A DNA stretch of 64,000 nt from the NCBI RefSeq assembly GCF_002742625.1, contig NZ_PEBF01000001.1:930001-994000 (forward strand), in the 5' to 3' direction. Positions 58,269-64,000 of this stretch are shown here, piece by piece; the stretch's first letter is position 1, and each line of letters starts with the position of its first letter. This stretch comes from Caulobacter sp. FWC2 (GTDB lineage: Bacteria; Pseudomonadota; Alphaproteobacteria; Caulobacterales; Caulobacteraceae). A program made the position numbers and the translations under genes. The notes below the pieces were generated by a model. That model ran no database searches. It was not told the origin of the DNA and worked only from the letters and a program-made list of their open reading frames with translations.

Positions 58269-60392
58269 ATGCGTTTTCTGGCGCTGATCCTGGGGCTGGT
58301 CCTGATCGCCCCCGCCGCCCGGGCGGAGGACGGCTACGACCTTTGGCTCCGCTATCGGTCCTTGCCGGCGACCCTGCGTTCCGAGCCGCGTGTCGTTGAG
58401 CCTATACCCCCGTCCGTCCAGACTCCGACCTTGACGGTAGCTCTGGTTGAGCTGAAACGCGGCCTGACTGGTCTGAACCCCGACGAACCGGGCCTGGATG
58501 CGCCGACGATTGTTTTAGGCACGCCGAAGAGCTCGTCCATCATCGCCGCGTCAAATCTGCCGCTAAAAGGCGTTGGCGAGGAGGGCTACGTTATCCGTAC
58601 CCTGACCGACAACAAGACCACGGTCATCGCCGCCAACAGCGACATCGGCGTTCTGTACGGCGTCTTCCACTACCTGCGCCTGATCCAGACGGGACAAAGC
58701 GTCGAGAGCCTCGACCTGACCTCAAGCCCCAAGGTCAAGCTGCGAATGCTGAACCATTGGGACAACCTGAACCGCACGGTCGAGCGCGGCTATTCGGGGC
58801 AGTCGATCTTCGATTGGTGGCGGCTGCCCGGCCATGTCGATGCCCGCATGGTCGACTACGCCCGCGCCAACGCCTCGATCGGCATCAATGGGACCGTGCT
58901 GAACAACGTCAACGCCAAGGCCGACAGCCTGACCCCGGCCTATATCGCCAAGGCCGCCGCGCTTGCCGACACGTTCCGGCCCTATGGGATCAAGGTCTAC
59001 CTCTCGGCCCGCTTCTCCGCGCCCATGGAGATCGGCGGGCTCAAGACCGCCGACCCGACCGACCCCGCCGTCGCCGCCTTCTGGAAGGCCAAGGCGAATG
59101 AGATCTACAAGGCCATTCCCGACTTCGGCGGTTTCCTGGTGAAGGCCAATTCGGAAGGCCAGCCCGGTCCGCAGGACTATGGGCGCACCCATGTCGACGG
59201 GGCCAACATGCTGGCCGACGCGGTGGGTCCCCACGGCGGCGTCGTGATCTGGCGGGCCTTCGTCTATTCGCACGAGCAGCCCGACGACCGCGCCAAGCAG
59301 GGCTATAGCGAGTTCAAGCCGTTCGACGGTCAGTTCCGCGACAATGTCGCCATCCAGGTCAAGAACGGCGCCATCGACTTCCAGCCGCGCGAGCCGTTCC
59401 ACCCGCTGTTCGGGGCCATGCCGAAGTCCAACCTGGGCATGGAGTTCCAGATCACCAAGGAATATCTCGGCTTCTCCACCCACCTCGTCTATCTCGGCCC
59501 GCTGTTCGAGGAGACCCTGCGCTCGGACACCATGGCCCACGGCAAGGGCTCGACCGTGGCCAAGGTGGTCGACGGATCGCTCGACAATCGCAAGCTGACG
59601 GTGATGGCGGGCGTGGCCAATATCGGCTCCGACCGCAACTGGAGCGGCTCGCAGTTCGACCAGGCCAACTGGTACGCCTTCGGGCGCCTGGCCTGGGATC
59701 CGGAGGCCTCGGCCAAGGCCATCGCCGCCGACTGGACGAAGATGACCTTCGGCAATGACCCGCGCCTGGTGAAGCCGGTCGTCGACATGATGATGGGCTC
59801 GCGCGAGGCGGCGGTGGACTACATGACCCCGCTCGGTTTGCACCACCAGATGGGGCGCAGCCATCACTATGGCCCGGGTCCCTGGGTGGCCGGCGGCCCG
59901 CGCGCCGACTGGACCAGCGTCTACTACGCCAAGGCCGGCCCGGACGGCGTCGGCTTCGACCGCACCCCCTCGGGCAGCAACGCCACGGCCCAGTACGCCC
60001 CGGCGGTCGGAGGCTGTTTCGCCGACCTCAAGTGCGTCGACGAGAAGGACCTGCTGTGGTTCCACCACCTGCCCTGGGACTACCGCCTGAAGTCCGGCGA
60101 CACCCTGTGGGACGGCATGGTCAAGTCCTACGGCCGGGGCGTGTCGTACGTCGACGGCATGGAGAAGACCTGGGCGGGCCTGGCGCCGTACGTGGACGCC
60201 CAGCGCCACGCCGAGGTCGCCGACTACCTGAAGATCCAGCGGAACGAGGCCCAATGGTGGCGCGACGCCTCGGTGGCCTGGTTCGGCAGCTTCTCGAAGA
60301 AGCCGCTGCCGGCGGGGGAAAAGGCTCCGGCCAAGTCGCTGGAGTACTACGAGAGCCTGGAGTTCCCGTGGGCGCCGGGGAATGGGCAGTAG
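58269..60392 (+). CDS. aguA: Secreted GH67 alpha-glucuronidase
   Basis: Releases (4-O-methyl-)glucuronic acid from the ends of xylo-oligosaccharides. Signal peptide MRFLALILGLVLIAPAARA, then a 707-aa protein of GH67 layout: YDLWLRYRSLP, an N-terminal GH20-like domain, catalytic barrel with MLNHWDNLNRTVERGYSGQSIF, NANAKAD-type loops, VKANSEGQPGPQDYGRTH (catalytic-acid region) and EFQITKEYLGF, and a C-terminal helical domain with HHQMGRSHHYGPGPWV and WFHHLPWDYRLKSG. The uronic acid would enter the ManD pathway after isomerisation and reduction. Confidence 0.94.
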   Translation: MRFLALILGLVLIAPAARAEDGYDLWLRYRSLPATLRSEPRVVEPIPPSVQTPTLTVALVELKRGLTGLNPDEPGLDAPTIVLGTPKSSSIIAASNLPLKGVGEEGYVIRTLTDNKTTVIAANSDIGVLYGVFHYLRLIQTGQSVESLDLTSSPKVKLRMLNHWDNLNRTVERGYSGQSIFDWWRLPGHVDARMVDYARANASIGINGTVLNNVNAKADSLTPAYIAKAAALADTFRPYGIKVYLSARFSAPMEIGGLKTADPTDPAVAAFWKAKANEIYKAIPDFGGFLVKANSEGQPGPQDYGRTHVDGANMLADAVGPHGGVVIWRAFVYSHEQPDDRAKQGYSEFKPFDGQFRDNVAIQVKNGAIDFQPREPFHPLFGAMPKSNLGMEFQITKEYLGFSTHLVYLGPLFEETLRSDTMAHGKGSTVAKVVDGSLDNRKLTVMAGVANIGSDRNWSGSQFDQANWYAFGRLAWDPEASAKAIAADWTKMTFGNDPRLVKPVVDMMMGSREAAVDYMTPLGLHHQMGRSHHYGPGPWVAGGPRADWTSVYYAKAGPDGVGFDRTPSGSNATAQYAPAVGGCFADLKCVDEKDLLWFHHLPWDYRLKSGDTLWDGMVKSYGRGVSYVDGMEKTWAGLAPYVDAQRHAEVADYLKIQRNEAQWWRDASVAWFGSFSKKPLPAGEKAPAKSLEYYESLEFPWAPGNGQ

Positions 60393-60401
60393 CGAGGGCC
60401 T

Positions 60402-60537
60402 CTCCTCCCCCGTTGGGGGAGGGGGACCGCCGAAGGTGGTGGAGGGGGACAGCGCCGCGCCATTTTAGGTCCGCCCCACCCCCCTCCGTCACGGCGCGTA
60501 TCCGCGCCGCGCCACCTCCCCCAAAAGGGGAGGAGAG
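60402..60537. repeat. Palindromic intergenic repeat (CCCCGTTGGGGGAGG.. / CCACCTCCCCC type)
   Basis: Left arm CTCCTCCCCCGTTGGGGGAGGGGGACCGCCG.. and right arm ..CCACCTCCCCCAAAAGGGGAGGAG form a long imperfect inverted repeat between aguA and the M20 gene. Closely matches the copy at 39.2 kb. Confidence 0.8.
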
Positions 60538-60601
60538 GAAGAGTAGCGGTTGAGATGGACTCATGCGTCAGTCAGGGGACTCACCGCCCTCGAGACCCCG
60601 C

Positions 60602-61915
60602 ATGAAACTCCTCGCTGCCACGGCGATCGCCGCGTTCCTGGCCACCGCCGCCTACGCCGCGCCCCTCAATGTTCCCGCGACGTTGAAGACCATCGACGCC
60701 CAGCTGAACCGCGACTACCCGTCGCTGGACGCGCTATACAAGGACATCCACGCCCATCCGGAGCTGGGCTTCCAGGAGGTCGAGACGGCCAAGAAGCTCG
60801 CCGCCCAGATGCGGGCGCTCGGCTTCACCGTCACCGAGGGCGTCGGCAAGACCGGGCTCGTGGCGGTGTTCAAGAACGGCGAGGGTCCCAAGATCCTGGT
60901 CCGCACCGAGCTGGACGGCCTGCCGATGCAGGAGAAGACGGGCTTGCCCTATGCCAGCCAGGGCACCGCGACCTATCGCGACGAGAAGACCTTCGTCGCC
61001 CACTCGTGCGGCCACGACATCCACATGGCCGCCTGGGTCGGCACGGCCAAGCAGTTGGTCGCCCTGAAGGCCAAGTGGAAGGGCACGCTGGTGTTCATCG
61101 CCCAGCCCTCGGAAGAGACCACCGGCGGCGCGCGGGCCATGCTGGCCGACGGCCTGTTCGACAAGATCGGCGGCAAGCCGGACTACGGTTTCGCCCTGCA
61201 CGTCGGCAACGGTCCGGCCGGCGAGGTCGCCTGGAAGGCCGGGGTGCTGACCTCGACCTCGGACGGGCTGGACATCACCTTCAACGGTCGAGGCGGCCAC
61301 GGCTCGATGCCGGCCACGACGATCGATCCGGTGCTGATGGCCGCCCGCTTCACCGTCGATGTCCAGAGCGTGATCAGCCGCGAGAAGGACCCTTCGGCCT
61401 TCGGCGTGGTCACGGTGGGCTCGATCCAGGCGGGCAGCGCCGGCAACATCATCCCCGACAAGGCCCGCATCCGCGGCACCGTCCGCACCCAGGACAACGC
61501 GGTGCGCGAGCGGATCCTGGACGGCGTCCAGCGCACGGTGAAGGCCGTGACCGACATGGCCGGCGCACCGCCCGCCGACGTCAAGATCACGCCGGGCGGC
61601 AAGATGGTGGTCAATGATCAGGCCCTGACCGACCGCACGGCGGTGGTGTTCAAGGCCGCTTTCGGCAAGAACGCCGTGGTCCAGGACAGGCCGGGCTCGG
61701 CGTCCGAGGACTATTCGGAATTCGTGATCGCCGGCGTGCCGTCGGTCTATTTCGGCATCGGCGGCTACGACCCGGCCGAGGTCGCCAAGGCCAAGGCCGA
61801 GGGCCGTCAGCTGCCGTCCAACCACTCGCCGTTCTTCGCCCCCACGCCCGAGCCGACCATCCGCACGGGCGTCGAGGCCATGACCCTGGCCGTGCTCAAC
61901 GTCGCGGGGAAGTAG
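60602..61915 (+). CDS. Secreted M20-family amidohydrolase (amino-acylase / hippurate-hydrolase type)
   Basis: Signal peptide MKLLAATAIAAFLATAAYA precedes a 437-aa protein. Di-metal site motifs: HAHPELGFQEVETA, RTELDGLPMQE, HSCGHDIHMAAWVG (ligand Cys-type position and His pair), QPSEETTGGARAM (catalytic Glu pair) and a dimerisation domain with GRGGHGSMPATTIDPV. The Cys-Gly-His form is typical of the amidohydrolase branch that cleaves N-acyl or indole-amide amino acids. The ATG at 60602 starts the signal peptide; an ATG 13 codons upstream is not used. Confidence 0.9.
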   Translation: MKLLAATAIAAFLATAAYAAPLNVPATLKTIDAQLNRDYPSLDALYKDIHAHPELGFQEVETAKKLAAQMRALGFTVTEGVGKTGLVAVFKNGEGPKILVRTELDGLPMQEKTGLPYASQGTATYRDEKTFVAHSCGHDIHMAAWVGTAKQLVALKAKWKGTLVFIAQPSEETTGGARAMLADGLFDKIGGKPDYGFALHVGNGPAGEVAWKAGVLTSTSDGLDITFNGRGGHGSMPATTIDPVLMAARFTVDVQSVISREKDPSAFGVVTVGSIQAGSAGNIIPDKARIRGTVRTQDNAVRERILDGVQRTVKAVTDMAGAPPADVKITPGGKMVVNDQALTDRTAVVFKAAFGKNAVVQDRPGSASEDYSEFVIAGVPSVYFGIGGYDPAEVAKAKAEGRQLPSNHSPFFAPTPEPTIRTGVEAMTLAVLNVAGK

Positions 61916-61922
61916 ACGAAGA

Positions 61923-62645
61923 TCAGCTGGCCAGTTTGTGCGCCAGCCCCTGCGCGAGGGGGCTGGCCGCGATCAAGGCGTGGGCCGGCTGGGCCAGGAT
62001 GATCAACCCCACGCCCCAGAAGTACGCCGGGTGAACCTTGCGGCGCGTGGCCAGGTCGAACAGCGGCCCGACCAGCGCCAGCAGGATCAGCAGGCCGATC
62101 GAGGCGGGGATGATGTTGGCCATCCCCAGGCCGCGCAGCGGGATCAGCCGCCCCAGCGCCGGCCAGGTCAGCAGCACCGTGGCGCACAGCATCAGACGCT
62201 TGTGCCAGGCGCCTTGCCGCCGCAGCAGGATCGCCGCGACATAGAGCCCGACGAACAGGAAGATGTCGGTGAAGTCGGCCGCCATCATCTCGGCGGGGGT
62301 GAAGAACGGCGGCGTCGCGCCCCTCTTGATGGCCAGCAGGTTGGTGGCCAGACCCAGCGGGACCATCGCCACGACCAGGCCGATCGACAGCCAGCCCAGA
62401 CGCCGGTGCAGGGCCAACGACCGCTTGCTCACCAGCCACGCCTGGACGGCGAACAGCAGGATCCAGGCGGTCATGGCCGCGCCGTGCAGGTGAACCCAGA
62501 ACGGCAGGCCGGGCGGGGGCAGGCTGGCGGCGTAGCTGGGACCAAAGCCGCTGGCCACGACGACGGCGACGACGCCGGCCATGATCGTGAAGAACCGCCG
62601 GTCCGCGCCCGGTCTGGACCAGCCTTGGATATCCACCGTCGTCAT
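61923..62645 (-). CDS. Polytopic membrane protein, unknown
   Basis: The 240-aa protein has about six TM helices (22-40, 58-75, 83-104, 125-140, 155-170, 175-195, 210-228). Between helices 2 and 3 it has HLHGAAMTAWILLFAVQAWLVSKRSLALHRRLGWLSI, a conserved pattern in small cytochrome-like or DUF2306-type proteins (His-rich). I do not claim haem binding. Start ATG at 62645; convergent to the M20 gene with 7 bases between stops. Confidence 0.7.
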   Translation of the reverse strand: MTTVDIQGWSRPGADRRFFTIMAGVVAVVVASGFGPSYAASLPPPGLPFWVHLHGAAMTAWILLFAVQAWLVSKRSLALHRRLGWLSIGLVVAMVPLGLATNLLAIKRGATPPFFTPAEMMAADFTDIFLFVGLYVAAILLRRQGAWHKRLMLCATVLLTWPALGRLIPLRGLGMANIIPASIGLLILLALVGPLFDLATRRKVHPAYFWGVGLIILAQPAHALIAASPLAQGLAHKLAS

Positions 62646-62801
62646 GCGTCAGCCCCCGCTGCTCGGCGCAGCTTACACGAAACGCCCCGGACGCAACCCC
62701 CGGAACAGGGGGTGTCCCTGTAACGGTGTTCCGTGAAGGTTGCGGCGGCGCCGGTCCTGCCCCAAGGTCCGGCGGTCCTCAACCGTTTCCGTAAAGGCCG
62801 C

Positions 62802-64000
62802 ATGCGCGCCTCTTCCCCCACCACCCTGTTGCTCGGCGTCGTCCTGCTGTGCGTGGCGACGGCGCTGATCGGCGTGTGGATGGCGATGACGCCGGCCTGG
62901 CTGGGCGCGGACTTCACCGCCAGGCCCGACGGGGCGGTGGTGATCACCCGTCTCACGCCTGGCGGGCCGCTGGACCGCGTCGGGGCCAAGGTCGGCGATC
63001 GCTTGGCCGGGGTCGGGGGCGACCGCGCCGCGCCCGCCCTGCGGGCTTCCGAGATCGGCGGCCTCGAGACGGCCGCCACCCAGACCCAGGCGCGCGAGCA
63101 GGCCCGCCGCGAGGACGCCTTCGCCCGAGCCCTGAGCGCCGAGCCTCGGGTGCTGCGCCTGGCGGGTCAAGACGGCGTCCAGCGGGTCGTCACCCTGGAC
63201 AGCCGCGTCCGGCCGCTGACCCGCCTGGGCGCGGAGTTCTGGGCCAATCTGGCGTTCGGCCTGATCGCCGCCCTGATCGTCGGCTGGGTCTGGGCCCTGC
63301 GGCCGCGGGAGCTGTCCACCCAGCTCTTCTCCCTGACCGGCCTGTCGATGCTGGCCTTCACCTTCGGCTGGGCGGTCAATTCCAGCGTCGAGCTGGTCAT
63401 GGACGGGACGCTGGCGACGATCGTCGCGCGGCTGAACATGGCCGGAGCGGTGGCCTATGGCGGGGCGATGATCGCCTTCTTCCTGGCCTATCCCAAGCGG
63501 GTCACCAAGCTGCCGATCATGCTGCTGGCGCCGCTGTGGGTGCTGGCCTGGGCGCTGACGCCGCTGTTGCCCGGCAATCCGTCGGTCGAGAGCATGGGCC
63601 AGGCGATCACCTCGATCGAGATGGCCCTGATCATCGTGGCCATCGCCGTCCAGGCCTTCGCCAGCCGCAAGGACCCCGCCGCTATGGCCGCCACCCGGTG
63701 GCTGGGCCTGTCGGTGATCGTCGGGGCGGGGGCCTTCATCGGTAATGTCGCCGTGCCGATCGCGCTGGGGATGCGGCCGTTCCTGGACCCGCGCTTCTCG
63801 CTGGGCTTCTTCGTGATCATCTATGTCGGCATGGCCGTGGGCCTGCGCCGCCACCGCCTGTTCGAGCTGGACCAGTGGGCGTTCCGGATCCTGTTCTATC
63901 TCAGCGCCGGCGCGGCCCTGCTGGCGCTGGACGGCCTGCTGATCACGGCCATGGGGACCAGCCCGCAGGCGGCGCTGGGCGTGTCGCTGCTGGTCGTCGC
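62802..64000 (+). CDS. PDZ plus multi-TM membrane protein, N-terminal part (probable sensor histidine kinase), cut by the window end
   Basis: The open frame runs from ATG 62802 off the end of the window (about 400 codons seen). TM1 at about 8-27, then a periplasmic PDZ-like domain (LTPGGPLDRVGAKVGDRLAGV, about 47-75), then about seven TM helices from residue 147 on. This layout fits 7TM-type sensor kinases in related bacteria, with GAF, HisKA and ATPase domains expected beyond the window; that is inference. The ATG lacks a strong ribosome-binding site. Confidence 0.75.
   Translation, partial: MRASSPTTLLLGVVLLCVATALIGVWMAMTPAWLGADFTARPDGAVVITRLTPGGPLDRVGAKVGDRLAGVGGDRAAPALRASEIGGLETAATQTQAREQARREDAFARALSAEPRVLRLAGQDGVQRVVTLDSRVRPLTRLGAEFWANLAFGLIAALIVGWVWALRPRELSTQLFSLTGLSMLAFTFGWAVNSSVELVMDGTLATIVARLNMAGAVAYGGAMIAFFLAYPKRVTKLPIMLLAPLWVLAWALTPLLPGNPSVESMGQAITSIEMALIIVAIAVQAFASRKDPAAMAATRWLGLSVIVGAGAFIGNVAVPIALGMRPFLDPRFSLGFFVIIYVGMAVGLRRHRLFELDQWAFRILFYLSAGAALLALDGLLITAMGTSPQAALGVSLLVV

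Overview
This 64 kb window is high-GC chromosomal DNA of a Caulobacter-type alphaproteobacterium. I infer this from codon use (third positions almost always G or C), the pairing of gap with pgk, the block zapA / 6S RNA / 5-formyltetrahydrofolate cyclo-ligase, an EcfG-type sigma factor, a NodT-type outer-membrane efflux gene, opgG-opgH, mannonate dehydratase beside a GH67 alpha-glucuronidase, and many copies of a palindromic intergenic repeat family. The species cannot be fixed from the sequence alone. About 60 protein genes are supported, plus one 6S RNA, several terminators and at least eleven repeat clusters. I saw no rRNA, tRNA, CRISPR array, insertion sequence or integrase.

Layout. 1-11.4 kb: central metabolism and housekeeping (pgk, gap, a coiled-coil protein with zapA, a secreted S9 peptidase, 6S RNA, folate cyclo-ligase, a YmdB-like phosphoesterase, ohr, a glutathione transferase, YebC, purC, a nucleoside hydrolase). 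11.5-20 kb: a secreted alkaline phosphatase, then a surface-glycan block of two polytopic membrane proteins facing a methyltransferase / GtrA / GT2 operon. 20.3-24.7 kb: rsgA, tryptophan 2,3-dioxygenase with a kynureninase-like PLP enzyme, and an EcfG-type sigma factor. 24.7-29.6 kb: an accessory island with visibly more A/T-rich codons. It holds a DNA cytosine methyltransferase and, converging on it with a 120-bp antiparallel overlap, a two-gene operon: a double-GHKL sensor ATPase (MORC/Hsp90-like N-terminus, histidine-kinase-like C-terminus) and a receiver-domain protein with a HEPN-like RNxxxH motif. I read this as a candidate two-component-style defence system with a self-marking methylase. 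29.7-36.6 kb: uvrC, a ParDE-type toxin-antitoxin pair whose toxin is broken by a one-base frameshift, a lipoprotein, a 2OG-Fe oxygenase, and a TetR gene with twin palindromic operators beside two small membrane proteins. 36.8-47 kb: an M28 peptidase, a small flagellar-rod-like protein, carA, an OhrR-like regulator, prolyl iminopeptidase, and opgG-opgH. 47-53 kb: an RND efflux operon. 53-64 kb: a DUF2786-type protein, a HAD phosphatase, an acyltransferase, a hexuronate block (FadR-type regulator, manD, divergent aguA with operator-like palindromes in the shared promoter), an M20 amidohydrolase, and a PDZ / multi-TM protein cut by the window end.

How the parts work together. gap and pgk supply lower glycolysis. 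AguA would release glucuronic acids from xylan fragments and ManD would feed mannonate onward, probably under the neighbouring FadR-type repressor. OpgG and OpgH make periplasmic glucans. Ohr (7.3 kb) and an OhrR-like regulator (41.5 kb) may form a split peroxide-response pair. The palindromic repeats sit mostly at gene ends and explain several spurious N-terminal extensions, so I moved those starts downstream.
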